A DNA stretch of 64,000 nt, from contig NZ_CP040442.1 of assembly GCF_015191005.1 (NCBI RefSeq), positions 2,294,001 through 2,358,000 on the forward strand. The letters run 5' to 3'. The notes under the pieces were generated by a model that saw only the letters and a program-made list of their open reading frames with translations, was not told where the DNA came from and did no database searches. Source of the stretch: Kaistella flava (ex Peng et al. 2021). GTDB taxonomy: Bacteria > Bacteroidota > Bacteroidia > Flavobacteriales > Weeksellaceae. The position numbers and the translations under genes are program-made. This document shows, piece by piece, positions 17,019-26,224 of the stretch (positions are counted from its first letter, which is position 1; each line of letters opens with the position of its first letter).

Positions 17019-17309
17019 TTAAGCCAATTCTTTTTTCTTGATTAACAGCTTTTTAGCAGTTTCAGCACAAAGATCAATACTCTCTTCAAAGGACGCAGAA
17101 GTCTTTTTAACGACAATATCATCACCTGGAACCTCTAATTTAATCTCTGCGGTCTTATTTTCTTTATCTCCTGTATTTTCAACTTTTAAGAAAACTTGAC
17201 AACCATGGATCTTATCATAAAAGGTTTCTAACTTACTTAGTTTCTTTTCTAAATACTCTTCAAGTGGTGAGTGTGGAGTCAATCCTATTGACTGAACTTT
17301 AATTTTCAT
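17019..17309 (-). CDS. hpf: Ribosome hibernation-promoting factor (short form)
   Basis: HPF/RaiA-family protein that binds the 30S decoding region and silences ribosomes in stationary phase. The 96-residue length is the short form. It has the family beta-alpha-beta-beta-beta-alpha plan (MKIKVQSIGLTPHSPLEEYL, AEIKLEVPGDDIVVKKT, SFEESIDLCAETAKKLLIKK). Its start overlaps the xerC end by 11 bases, so the two are translationally coupled. It is followed by the duplicated tRNA promoter. Confidence 0.93.
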   Translation of the reverse strand: MKIKVQSIGLTPHSPLEEYLEKKLSKLETFYDKIHGCQVFLKVENTGDKENKTAEIKLEVPGDDIVVKKTSASFEESIDLCAETAKKLLIKKKELA

Positions 17310-18195
17310 AATCTAGATTTTTTTGCGCTCTAGGATGAGCATTGTTAAACACTTTCTTTAGTTGTTCGATATTCGCCGTGGTATAAACCTGAGTTGACGC
17401 CAAAGACGAATGCCCCATTAGTTTCTTCACTTTAGAAATCTCAGCCCCATTCTCTAAAACATGAGTTGCAAAACTGTGTCTTAATATATGAGGGCTTCTT
17501 TTCGTCTTCGAAGTAACAAGACTAAGGTAGGAATTTACAGCAGAGTAGACAAATTTATCATTGAGTTTTTCACCTTTCTTACTCACGAAGAAATACATCT
17601 CGCTCGCTTCCAACGGTTTTCTTTTAGTTAAATAATCTTCAAAACTTTGAATAAGTTTCTCGGAAATAGGAATGATTCGAGATTTATTCCCTTTACCAAT
17701 TACTTTGATTTCTTTCTTACTAAAGTCAACATTATTAAATAAAAGACTTGTTAATTCCGCTTTCCGCATTCCGGTTTGGTACAAAGTCTCTATGATTAAC
17801 TCTTTTAGAAAACTTCCGTCTTTAGGTTTTCCTTCTATTGATTTAAGATCCGACATTTCCTCTTCGGAAAAGGGAATTTGTTTTTCGGCGTAAAATTTTA
17901 AGGATTGAATATTCTCCAGTGGTGAAACCTTAACGTCACCAACTTTCAATAGAAAGAGGAAAAAACTTCGCAAAGAAGAGAGCTTTCTATTAATGCTGCG
18001 TTTAGAAATTTTCGACGCACTTAATTCGGTCATGAAATTTCTAATGACTTTTTTATCCACTTTCGTAAAATCATGATGAGCTTCTGTTTTCAAAAGAAAA
18101 ACAGAGAAATCGGATAAATCCTTGCGGTAACTCGTCACTGTATGTGGCGAATACCGTTTTTCTACTTCAATATATTCTAAGAATCGTTCTATCAT
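17299..18195 (-). CDS. xerC: Tyrosine recombinase XerC
   Basis: Site-specific recombinase that resolves chromosome dimers at dif with a XerD partner. The 298-residue protein has an N-terminal SAM-like DNA-binding domain (1-90) and a C-terminal catalytic domain. The full active-site set is visible: Arg144 (TGMRKAEL), Lys168 (IGKGNKSR), His236 and Arg239 (HILRHSFATH), His262 (LMGHSS) and nucleophile Tyr271 (TQVYT). The core chromosomal position next to hpf argues for the housekeeping XerC rather than a mobile integrase. Confidence 0.93.
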   Translation of the reverse strand: MIERFLEYIEVEKRYSPHTVTSYRKDLSDFSVFLLKTEAHHDFTKVDKKVIRNFMTELSASKISKRSINRKLSSLRSFFLFLLKVGDVKVSPLENIQSLKFYAEKQIPFSEEEMSDLKSIEGKPKDGSFLKELIIETLYQTGMRKAELTSLLFNNVDFSKKEIKVIGKGNKSRIIPISEKLIQSFEDYLTKRKPLEASEMYFFVSKKGEKLNDKFVYSAVNSYLSLVTSKTKRSPHILRHSFATHVLENGAEISKVKKLMGHSSLASTQVYTTANIEQLKKVFNNAHPRAQKNLDYEN

Positions 18196-18276
18196 TTACT
18201 ATATATAACAAAAAATCACCTTCCAAATATAAGTATTTGAAAAGTGATTAAGATATTTTCGTAAAGAAAATTTTCT

Positions 18277-18474
18277 TTAAGCTTGTTCTTCGATGCTCAA
18301 GTTTCTTTGTTTGTAAGCTGCTTTGGTATTAGAAGCTCTCTTCACAACTGAAGGCTTATTGAATTGTTGACGACTTCTAAGAGCTCTGATAGTTCCTGTT
18401 TTGTCGAATTTTCTTTTGTACTTTTTTAAAGCTCTGTCGATGGATTCACCATCTTTTACTGGGATTATTAACAT
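18277..18474 (-). CDS. rpsU: 30S ribosomal protein S21
   Basis: Small basic protein of the 30S platform, near the 3' end of 16S rRNA. The 65 residues start MLIIPVKDGESIDRALKKYK and carry the RALRSRQQFNKPSVVKR segment, matching the family. A strong promoter is visible upstream, facing away from the divergent helicase gene. Confidence 0.97.
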   Translation of the reverse strand: MLIIPVKDGESIDRALKKYKRKFDKTGTIRALRSRQQFNKPSVVKRASNTKAAYKQRNLSIEEQA

Positions 18475-18497
18475 AATTTACATCTCATTTTGGATTG

Positions 18498-18528
18498 CAA
18501 AAGTAAGATTTTTTTCTGAATTGACAAA
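18498..18528 (-). promoter_or_regulatory. rpsU: Promoter of rpsU
   Basis: Minus-strand TACTTTTG (18498-18505) and TTTG (18525-18528) are separated by 19 bases, a perfect match to the Bacteroidota TTTG-N19-TAnnTTTG consensus, 24 bases ahead of the rpsU start. Confidence 0.8.
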
Positions 18529-18561
18529 TTATTTTACTATTTTTAAACTCAATAAATTAAA

Positions 18562-21500
18562 ATGATGCAACCCGACTATAAAGTAATCAATGCTTCTGCT
18601 GGATCTGGAAAAACTTATGCGCTGGTTCAGAACCTGTTAGCCATTTGTTTAAAGTATCCTTCTCAAGCTGATAAAATCAGAAATATTTTGGCTCTGACTT
18701 TCACCAACAAAGCAGCCAATGAAATGAAGCACCGAATTATCGATTGGCTGAAAAAGTTTTCGCTTGACACTTACGATTCAAATAATGACCTCATCAATAT
18801 TCAGGAAAAATTAAAAAATGAAGGCTTCAATATTCCTTTAAAGGACTTGCATGAGCGTTCTAAAAAAATGCTCGATTACGTTCTACACCACTACTCTACT
18901 TTAAACATTGGAACGATCGATAAATTTAACGCGAAACTGGTCAGAAGTTTTGCACAGGAATTAGGTTTAGCCCAAAATTTTAATTTAGAAATTAATCCCG
19001 AACCTTTCCTCATTGAAGCCGTTGATAAAATGCTGGAAGACATCGGTGAGGAAAATAAAATTTCTGAAGCTTTTATGGATTTTGTGAATTACACTTTGGA
19101 TAATAATGACAGAATTGACCTTAATAAAACGCTTTATAATTCAGCCAAAGAATACGTTCAGGACAAACATTATTTTCAATTAAATGAAAACAAAGATTTC
19201 GACTGGGAAGTTTATGAGCATACGAAAAAGAATCTGCGGAAAAGCATCAAAGACTTAAGAGAAGATTCCATAAAAATTGCGGAAGAAGTATTGAGTTTAC
19301 TACTGGAAAAGGATTTAGAAATCGGTGATTTCGCTGATGGAAAGAATGGAATCGGTGGTTTTTTCGAAAAGTTTCTGGGTAAGAAAATTCCTCTTTTATA
19401 TGAAACTATCGAGCAGGAAGAAGGGCGAGCAGAGAAAATTAGAAAAGGAGCTTCCTCTAAATCAAAACATAAAGAATCCGAAATTTTTGAAATATTAGAT
19501 TTTTTATTAGAACATCGAAAAAAAATCATCAACAATCACGTTGAAGCAGAAAAGAAACAAAAAATTCTAAATGCGCTTTTACCTTTAAAAGTAAATAAAG
19601 ATATTCAGGATAAACTGGCTGAAATTGAACAGGAAAATGACTTGGTCTTGCTGTCGAAATTCAACATTATGATTCATGAGAATCTGCGTGAAGAGCCCAC
19701 TGCTTTTATTTATGAAAAAATTGGAACTAAATTCTCGCATTATTTCTTTGATGAATTTCAGGATACTTCTTTATTGCAATGGCAAAATTTTCTTCCGTTA
19801 AGAGATCATGCAGTTTCCCAAGAACACATGAGTTTTACTTTGGTTGGTGATCCAAAACAAAGTATCTATCGTTTTCGTGGTGGTGATTCTCAACTGATGC
19901 TGGATATCATTAATAAAAAAGAGAAATCCCCCGTTTTCGCTCAACTTGAAAATCTGGAAAACAATTATCGAAGTGCAAAAAACATCGTTGATTTCAACAA
20001 TCAGCTTTATCAATATCTATCAGAATTTACAGAAAAAGAACATCAGGAAATCTTTGGAAAAGGTTCGCAGCAAGAAGCTAAATCCAATATGGAAGGCCGA
20101 GTACGAATGAATCTTATTGAAAATGCGAGTAAGAAAATTGTATTTTATGAAGAGGCCACCGAAAAAATGCGCGATGATATCGAAAGCTGTTTAGCAAATG
20201 GTTACCGATTTTCAGACATTACGATTCTCTGTCGTGGGAATTTTGACATTTTCACTTTTTCTCAATTATTAGGAAATTTAAAAGTCAATTATAAAGGTGA
20301 GGAAGTTTATATCAAAACGATTTCAGAATCGGGCTTGACATTGAATTTATCGCTGACTTTATTAGCCTTGACAGAATTTTTAAAGTGGGAAGAAAACCCA
20401 AAGAACTTTCAGTTTGCTGTTAAAATGCTTTATTATCTAAAGGTTTTAGGTAGAATAGAAATGGAAGATTTCAGCAATGAAATTATGGAGATATTGGCTT
20501 TGAAAACCAAATCAGAAATGGAAGTTTTGATTGCAGAAAAATATGGATTAAAATTACAGTCAAAGGATTTACTTCAACTGAATCTCTATAATTTCATCGA
20601 ACATTTCTTACATGAGTTTTCGGTAAAAGATAAGGAAACCGATTTCCTTTTTAATTATCTTGAAATGCTATATGGCTATTCTCAAAATGCAGGTTCTACT
20701 CTTAAAGAATTTTTGAAATATTGGAATGAAGAAGCCAACAGCAAAACCATACAAGCTTCTGAAAACGTAGATGCTGTGAACATTATGACGATTCATAAAT
20801 CAAAAGGTTTGGAATTCCCGGTGGTACTTTTACCAATGAAAAATGCGGCAGGTTCGAAAAAAAGCAGTTATTGGTTTGGAACAAGTTCTGAAGAGCAACT
20901 CAATTCTGTGAACGTCAATTTCTTCGATTCGTCGCTGGAAATTTATGATAATGAAATCGCCGAATTTAATTATGAAAATTCTTATCAGGAAAAAATTGAC
21001 AATTTCTGTTTGCAATATGTAGCGACAACCAGAGCGGCAGAACAGCTTTTCTTCTATATTGAAAAACCGAATAAATCTGCCAATCATTTAGAAATCTATG
21101 ATTTTTTAGAATCGAAAATTCCGCGTGATGAAACTGGCGAACCATCTTTATCATTTGATTTATATGAAGTTTCAGCAGAACATTTAAAAAAGAAAAGCGA
21201 GAAAAAAAGTACCGAATTTACCACCAAAGCAATTCATCTTACTTCTGAAAAAGATAAATATCCGGATGCGATTAAAATCGCAACACCGACGAAAAACTAT
21301 CAAAATCGCGTAGAAAAAGTTCGAATGGGAATTTTTACACACGAAATTTTAGCCCGAATTAACACGGCAAAAGATGTAGAGAAAGTGTTGGAAAGTTATC
21401 TTTTGGAAGGAACCATTACCAACGATGAGAAAGCCCAAATCAATGATCGGATTTTCAATATCATTAATAATGAAAACTATTCGAAGTATTTCAAAGAAAA

Positions 21501-21720
21501 CCAAGTCGTAATCAATGAAAAAGATATTATGATTTCTGAAAACGGAACCTCATCAATCTATCGTCCGGATCGATTGATAGAAACCGAAGATGGAATTATT
21601 ATCATCGATTTTAAAACCGGTGATGAACTTGAAAAGCATCAATTACAATTGGATGAATACCAATCGGTTTTAGAAAAACTAGGTAAGAAAGTAATAGAAT
21701 CCCAAATCGTTTATGTATAA
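18562..21720 (+). CDS. AddA/RecB-like UvrD-family helicase with C-terminal nuclease
   Basis: DNA double-strand-break resection enzyme that unwinds and degrades ends before recombination. The 1052 residues hold SF1 helicase motifs in order: Walker A ASAGSGKT (11-18), DEFQD (397-401), VGDPKQSIYRFRGGD, NYRS, IMTIHKSKGLEFPVV and VATTRAAEQL. The last about 200 residues carry a RecB-type nuclease with RPDRL, IIDFKTG (Asp about 1016) and the QLDEY signature. AddA normally works with AddB, but no addB lies next to it here. It diverges from rpsU and ends at a bidirectional terminator. Confidence 0.92.
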   Translation: MMQPDYKVINASAGSGKTYALVQNLLAICLKYPSQADKIRNILALTFTNKAANEMKHRIIDWLKKFSLDTYDSNNDLINIQEKLKNEGFNIPLKDLHERSKKMLDYVLHHYSTLNIGTIDKFNAKLVRSFAQELGLAQNFNLEINPEPFLIEAVDKMLEDIGEENKISEAFMDFVNYTLDNNDRIDLNKTLYNSAKEYVQDKHYFQLNENKDFDWEVYEHTKKNLRKSIKDLREDSIKIAEEVLSLLLEKDLEIGDFADGKNGIGGFFEKFLGKKIPLLYETIEQEEGRAEKIRKGASSKSKHKESEIFEILDFLLEHRKKIINNHVEAEKKQKILNALLPLKVNKDIQDKLAEIEQENDLVLLSKFNIMIHENLREEPTAFIYEKIGTKFSHYFFDEFQDTSLLQWQNFLPLRDHAVSQEHMSFTLVGDPKQSIYRFRGGDSQLMLDIINKKEKSPVFAQLENLENNYRSAKNIVDFNNQLYQYLSEFTEKEHQEIFGKGSQQEAKSNMEGRVRMNLIENASKKIVFYEEATEKMRDDIESCLANGYRFSDITILCRGNFDIFTFSQLLGNLKVNYKGEEVYIKTISESGLTLNLSLTLLALTEFLKWEENPKNFQFAVKMLYYLKVLGRIEMEDFSNEIMEILALKTKSEMEVLIAEKYGLKLQSKDLLQLNLYNFIEHFLHEFSVKDKETDFLFNYLEMLYGYSQNAGSTLKEFLKYWNEEANSKTIQASENVDAVNIMTIHKSKGLEFPVVLLPMKNAAGSKKSSYWFGTSSEEQLNSVNVNFFDSSLEIYDNEIAEFNYENSYQEKIDNFCLQYVATTRAAEQLFFYIEKPNKSANHLEIYDFLESKIPRDETGEPSLSFDLYEVSAEHLKKKSEKKSTEFTTKAIHLTSEKDKYPDAIKIATPTKNYQNRVEKVRMGIFTHEILARINTAKDVEKVLESYLLEGTITNDEKAQINDRIFNIINNENYSKYFKENQVVINEKDIMISENGTSSIYRPDRLIETEDGIIIIDFKTGDELEKHQLQLDEYQSVLEKLGKKVIESQIVYV

Positions 21721-21722
21721 AT

Positions 21723-21757
21723 AAAAAACCTGTCTCATGAACGAGACAGGTTTTTTA
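21723..21757. terminator. Bidirectional terminator between convergent genes
   Basis: AACCTGTCTC (21727-21736) pairs perfectly with GAGACAGGTT (21743-21752) around a six-base loop. It is flanked by A6 and T6, so it can end both the plus-strand helicase and the minus-strand DUF3857 operon. Confidence 0.92.
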
Positions 21758-21777
21758 TTTCAAAATTTTCAAGCTAT

Positions 21778-23712
21778 TTATAACTTCTTCACAGCGGTTA
21801 CAACTTGCGCTTCCATTTTGGTTACATTGTCGTAAATCTGCGTAAAGGCTGGATAATATTCTTTCGGGAAAACCGTATCATCAATCTGAATCGTGGTTTC
21901 AACGGTCAATTTATTTCCATTTTGAGTCACTGCATAAGTGTATTGTATTGAATTATCTTCCGTTCTAAATTTCTTAGAAGCTGGCACATTTTCAAACACG
22001 TAATTATCGGGAAGAGTGATGGTCACTTTCTTCACTCGATCGTAGGCAGAATAAAATTCAATCGGCGCCCGTCTTGCTTCTTTTTGATCATAACCATGGT
22101 TTTGAGAATATAAAAACAACAATGGATTAAATACTAATTTGTTCCCAATAGTATCCACAAAAGTATCTGACGAAAAATCGAAACTGGTTTCAAAATCATT
22201 ATTATCCTGCAATCCGTGCTTCATATTGGTATAAGGAAACTTGTATTCATCCTGATAATTTTTAGCAAAAGTTTTTTCATCATCAGAATAATTTTCATTG
22301 GCAATCATCGCATATAATTTGGTGTCGCGATCGGCAAAACGTCCTTCGAAAGTTCCAGCAGGAGTTAATTTAGCATCTACAGAAAGTACCGTTTTACTAA
22401 CTTCAGGGAAGAAAATATTTATTTGTTTCGCATCATTTTTCAACATCAGGATTCCATAATGATTTAAGGCTCGTGGCGAAATCATATTAATTGCGGTCAA
22501 TTTAGAAGTGCCATCCAAAAGATAAACTTTATCTTTTTCTGTAAAACACGCCAACACAAAATTAAGTTGAGTTATCGACGGGTTATACGCCACCAATAAT
22601 CCTCTTTTTACCGTTGAAAGCACAACAGGATCAGCGTCAACATCTGCACTTCTTAAAAGCATTGTTAGCAGAAGATTAATTTCAGCAGTATTTCCAATTT
22701 TCGTAGTCAAAAGGTTTTTAATTCCTTTATCCGTAAAGACTTCATCTTCCTTATTCCAAGTGTAATTTTTCTGTACAAATTTCAGAATAGCATTTGCTTT
22801 TTCCATATTGGTTGGCAACGCTAAAATCTCTGCTGGAAGAACATTTTTAACCAAATTCTGTTTTTTCAGTTGCAAACCAAAATCATCATGATCATAAAGC
22901 CTTTTCTGAATATCATTCCATGAAAGAGAATACGTTTTAAAAACATTATTAATCATGGTAGAATTAAGTTCAGCCTTAATACCGGTTTTGTAATTATTAT
23001 TATTCAGAACATATTTTTCATCTTTAAAAGCAGGAAGCTTTTCGTAAGCAAAACGATAGGTTTGATATTCTCTTCCGTATAATTGTTTTTCACCAGAATC
23101 ACGATGATTAGGAGATATACTCCCTTTATAATTAATTGAATACCCAAGCGGTTTTGGAGTATCAAAGACATATTCTACATATTTCACCGGAATTTCTTCC
23201 TCGATTAAAACCCTTGGTGTTGACGATAAAAACGGACTGTAAAGGGTATAAGAATATTCTACGACAGAACCATTTTTCACATTTGCATAAGCGAATTTTG
23301 TAATCGTAAAGTTCTTATCTTCTTTGGATTTAAACTTCTCATCTCTTTCTATTTTCGTAGAAACTTTTTTACCATTTTCCCAGTTGTAAGTCAATGCTTT
23401 TAAATTGCTCAGCGTTTCTCTATCTCCTCTTCCATTGTCAAAAACTGCAATTTCATGATCCAGATATTTACCTGCATTATCTTTATTATAGATTTTTACC
23501 CGCTGTACAATTTCTTGCGTTAAATAACCATTATAATCAATCACATAATGAACAGACCGATACAGAACTTCTGCCGGTGCATCTGCTTCTATTTTAGACT
23601 GAGTGCTTTTTAAATCCTCATCAGAAATTTTGGGATCGTTAAGAAATTTATGTTGTGAATAAAGGAAACTCACCAAAAAGCATCCAATAAAAAGAGATAG
23701 TTTTTTAATCAT
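21778..23712 (-). CDS. Secreted DUF3857 / degenerate transglutaminase-like protein
   Basis: A 644-residue exported protein with a signal peptide (LSLFIGCFLVSFLYSQ). An N-terminal DUF3857 beta domain (about 55-230) is followed by a transglutaminase-like core (about 295-410) and a C-terminal beta-rich domain. In the core, the place of the catalytic Cys reads IGNTAEINLLLTMLLRSA, with no Cys, while the later LLDGT aspartate is kept. It is therefore probably not an active transglutaminase. Its ATG overlaps the stop of the upstream paralogous gene (ATGA), which indicates translational coupling. The biological role is unknown. Confidence 0.88.
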   Translation of the reverse strand: MIKKLSLFIGCFLVSFLYSQHKFLNDPKISDEDLKSTQSKIEADAPAEVLYRSVHYVIDYNGYLTQEIVQRVKIYNKDNAGKYLDHEIAVFDNGRGDRETLSNLKALTYNWENGKKVSTKIERDEKFKSKEDKNFTITKFAYANVKNGSVVEYSYTLYSPFLSSTPRVLIEEEIPVKYVEYVFDTPKPLGYSINYKGSISPNHRDSGEKQLYGREYQTYRFAYEKLPAFKDEKYVLNNNNYKTGIKAELNSTMINNVFKTYSLSWNDIQKRLYDHDDFGLQLKKQNLVKNVLPAEILALPTNMEKANAILKFVQKNYTWNKEDEVFTDKGIKNLLTTKIGNTAEINLLLTMLLRSADVDADPVVLSTVKRGLLVAYNPSITQLNFVLACFTEKDKVYLLDGTSKLTAINMISPRALNHYGILMLKNDAKQINIFFPEVSKTVLSVDAKLTPAGTFEGRFADRDTKLYAMIANENYSDDEKTFAKNYQDEYKFPYTNMKHGLQDNNDFETSFDFSSDTFVDTIGNKLVFNPLLFLYSQNHGYDQKEARRAPIEFYSAYDRVKKVTITLPDNYVFENVPASKKFRTEDNSIQYTYAVTQNGNKLTVETTIQIDDTVFPKEYYPAFTQIYDNVTKMEAQVVTAVKKL

Positions 23713-25595
23713 ATTTTTGATATTAAAATTTTAGTATTGTCTTTGCTCGCTGTTTTCTTTCGGAATTCGACATAATCTTTAAATTTCTCTTTCGGATAGA
23801 TGCCTTTTTTAATGGTTAAAATTCTTCGAACCAATAATTTTTCACCGTTCATTTTATAAGCAAGCGAATAAGCACCAAATTCTGTAGAAAAATCTGCAGT
23901 CTCGGGAAGGTTTGCAAATCGGTATCCAACTGGTGCCGTGAATTCTATTTCGTAATCATCCTGAAAAGGAAAAGCGGTTTCGAAGGGAAGCTTTCTTTCT
24001 GTATTTGAACTAAAAGTACTTGACTGATAAAAAGGCATGGCCGGGAAAAATAAATCATTACCCAATTTCTTAGAAAAACTTTTTGCCTTCAAATTTAAAT
24101 CATAACTGATTTTCGCGTTATCTCTGTTATTAGAAAGATTCTGAATGGCGATCTGATCAATTTGTAAATTATAATGTCTATTTTTCAGCGCTTCCTGAAT
24201 TTCATCATTTTTCAAACTAAGCAATCTAAGATTCGTATCATACTGTCCACCCGTGAATTCAAAATTCGCATCTGAAGTAATAGTGCCATCTTCTGCTAAT
24301 TGTACTTTGGCAACCATTAATTCTTTACTTTCTTCTGGCTTATATGTTGGAGTATCAATGATTTTAATTCCATTTTCATCAACAGCTAAAACATTTCTGT
24401 TGTGCGACGAATAGGAAAGATGATTGAACGCAACTCGTTGAGAAGTATTCTCTAACCAAATTGGATTTTTCTCAGTTGGGACCATTAGAATAACATGATT
24501 CCCTGAAAGCTTAGGAAAATCTTTATCAAAACTAATCACTGAATCATCATTATAAATCACAGAATAATAAGAAGGAATTCCTGCGGCAGTAAGTAAAGTC
24601 CGCATATAATTGGTAAGTGCTTTACAATCACCATAACCTTTTTTGCCCACTTCAGACGCTGGCATCGGTTGCCAACCACCAATTCCCATTGCGATCAAAA
24701 CATAACGGGTTTTGTTCTGCATATACTGATAAAGCGTTTTTACTTTTTCAGAAGTAGTTCCCGTTAGATTAAGTGCAGCAACTTCTGCAGAGATCTCAGG
24801 CGTAACTTGTGAAACCGGAGTTATTAATTGGTTATAATACCATTTACCGAAACTGTTCCAATCAGTAAGATCTCCTTGTTTGCCAGCTAAAGAAAATTTC
24901 TCTGGAGAAAATTCTACGGTCGGAATTAAATAATCTAAACTCGGCGATAAATCTTCATGCGTAATGGCAGGAATATTTTGGTAAGAATACTTCCAAACGC
25001 TTCCTTCTTTTGATTCTGAAACTTTACCTAATGGTTTATCATTAATTTTAGTTCGAATTGTAATTCCAGAATTATTGGTAACGCTAAAGTTACTTTTCTC
25101 CACTGCAACATTGTAACTGTTAATTGGTGAAAAACGGCTTAGATAAACCGTATTGGATGTACTTGTTTCATAAGACGTTTTCAGCGTAAAAGGATATTTT
25201 GTTGAAATCGTTCTTAGGACCAAAATCCGATCATCTACGTACAAGCCAGCACTTGGATTGTTGGTGTAATCAGAGAAATCTTTCTTGGCAAAAGTTTTAA
25301 TCAACTTCCCGGACGCATCATACATTTCAACTTTAATATTGCTTACTCTGGTCGTAGGATTATAGGGTATAAAAACCGTTGAATAACGATCTCCCGCAGA
25401 ACTCATAATCGTCACAACGTGCGTTTCTTTCACCGCCATATCGTTAACCGATTTCAGATTGTACTCTTCAGAATGCTCTCTAATAATTGCATTGGCATTC
25501 ACAAGAAGATTTTCGGGTATTGACGCAACAGCATAATCCTGCGCGAAACTCAACAATGAAAAAACGGTGAAGCACAGTTGGTAGATTTTGGTCAT
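23709..25595 (-). CDS. Secreted DUF3857 / transglutaminase-like protein
   Basis: A 628-residue exported protein. I chose the ATG at 25595, which gives a short signal peptide (MTKIYQLCFTVFSLLSFAQ) and avoids overlap with the ferritin gene. It shares the DUF3857, transglutaminase-like and C-terminal beta-domain plan with its downstream neighbour. Here the core keeps Cys (GYGDCKALTNYMRTLL) and His (SGNHVILM), but the third position reads WLENTS instead of the usual WLDPT-like Asp. Activity is thus uncertain. It lies in an operon between ferritin and the second DUF3857 gene. Confidence 0.88.
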   Translation of the reverse strand: MTKIYQLCFTVFSLLSFAQDYAVASIPENLLVNANAIIREHSEEYNLKSVNDMAVKETHVVTIMSSAGDRYSTVFIPYNPTTRVSNIKVEMYDASGKLIKTFAKKDFSDYTNNPSAGLYVDDRILVLRTISTKYPFTLKTSYETSTSNTVYLSRFSPINSYNVAVEKSNFSVTNNSGITIRTKINDKPLGKVSESKEGSVWKYSYQNIPAITHEDLSPSLDYLIPTVEFSPEKFSLAGKQGDLTDWNSFGKWYYNQLITPVSQVTPEISAEVAALNLTGTTSEKVKTLYQYMQNKTRYVLIAMGIGGWQPMPASEVGKKGYGDCKALTNYMRTLLTAAGIPSYYSVIYNDDSVISFDKDFPKLSGNHVILMVPTEKNPIWLENTSQRVAFNHLSYSSHNRNVLAVDENGIKIIDTPTYKPEESKELMVAKVQLAEDGTITSDANFEFTGGQYDTNLRLLSLKNDEIQEALKNRHYNLQIDQIAIQNLSNNRDNAKISYDLNLKAKSFSKKLGNDLFFPAMPFYQSSTFSSNTERKLPFETAFPFQDDYEIEFTAPVGYRFANLPETADFSTEFGAYSLAYKMNGEKLLVRRILTIKKGIYPKEKFKDYVEFRKKTASKDNTKILISKI

Positions 25596-25620
25596 ACGTA
25601 AATGTTTATGAATTAATTGG

Positions 25621-26127
25621 TTAATTCGCTGCGGGCACAAAAACGCGCTGAGCAAGTTCCTGATCAAAAAGGTATAAGGCCGATGGATTTTCGCAAACCA
25701 TATTGATTTTGGTCACCAATGAAGAAGCACTCGCTTCCTCTTCTACCTGTTCGGTTACAAACCATTGCAGAAAAGAAACAGTGGCAAAATCACCTTCATC
25801 ATTAGCATTCTTTAAAATATTAAAAATACTTTTCGTTACGATTTTTTCGTGCGCCAAAGCTTTTACAAAGATATCGGTTGCATCGTCAAACTGGTAAGGT
25901 GGCTGCTCGATCGCTCCCATTTTGATTTCTGCACCAACATCGTTTAGGTAATCAAACATTTTGTCGGCGTGCATTAATTCTTCTTTGCTTTGAATACGGA
26001 AATAGTTGGCAATTCCGTCTAAATCTCTGGCAGAAAACCAGGCAGACATTGATAAATAATATTGTGCTGCGTATTGTTCATTGGTAATTTGGTCGTTAAG
26101 CAAGTCTGCTATTTTTGTACTGATCAT
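25621..26127 (-). CDS. ftnA: Ferritin (non-haem iron storage)
   Basis: Cytoplasmic 24-mer that oxidises Fe(II) and stores it as mineral. From the ATG at 26127 the protein is 168 residues and starts MISTKIADLLNDQITNEQYA. That places ferroxidase ligands at Glu17, Glu50 and His53, the numbering of E. coli FtnA, and supports this start over one ten codons upstream. Further ligands lie in AHEKIVTKS and FLQWFVTEQ. It leads an operon with two DUF3857 genes, the next starting 25 bases after it ends. A TATATTTG promoter element is 19 bases upstream. Confidence 0.95.
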   Translation of the reverse strand: MISTKIADLLNDQITNEQYAAQYYLSMSAWFSARDLDGIANYFRIQSKEELMHADKMFDYLNDVGAEIKMGAIEQPPYQFDDATDIFVKALAHEKIVTKSIFNILKNANDEGDFATVSFLQWFVTEQVEEEASASSLVTKINMVCENPSALYLFDQELAQRVFVPAAN

Positions 26128-26145
26128 TTTTAAATTCAATTTAAA

Positions 26146-26153
26146 CAAATATA
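26146..26153 (-). promoter_or_regulatory. ftnA: Promoter -7 element of the ferritin operon
   Basis: Minus-strand TATATTTG matches the Bacteroidota -7 consensus, 19 bases ahead of the ferritin start. No good -33 element is found; the region upstream overlaps the terminator of the preceding gene. Confidence 0.5.
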
Positions 26154-26165
26154 TCAAAATTTGAA

Positions 26166-26194
26166 CACAAAAAAAAGCGGAACATATGTCCCGC
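26166..26194 (-). terminator. Intrinsic terminator of the Met-rich protein gene
   Basis: On the minus strand GCGGGACA pairs with TGTTCCGC (one G-U) around a two-base loop, followed by T8. It starts about 30 bases after the stop at 26225 and ends just before the ferritin promoter. Confidence 0.85.
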
Positions 26195-26224
26195 CTAACA
26201 TTAAAAAATAAAATTATGAGCTTG

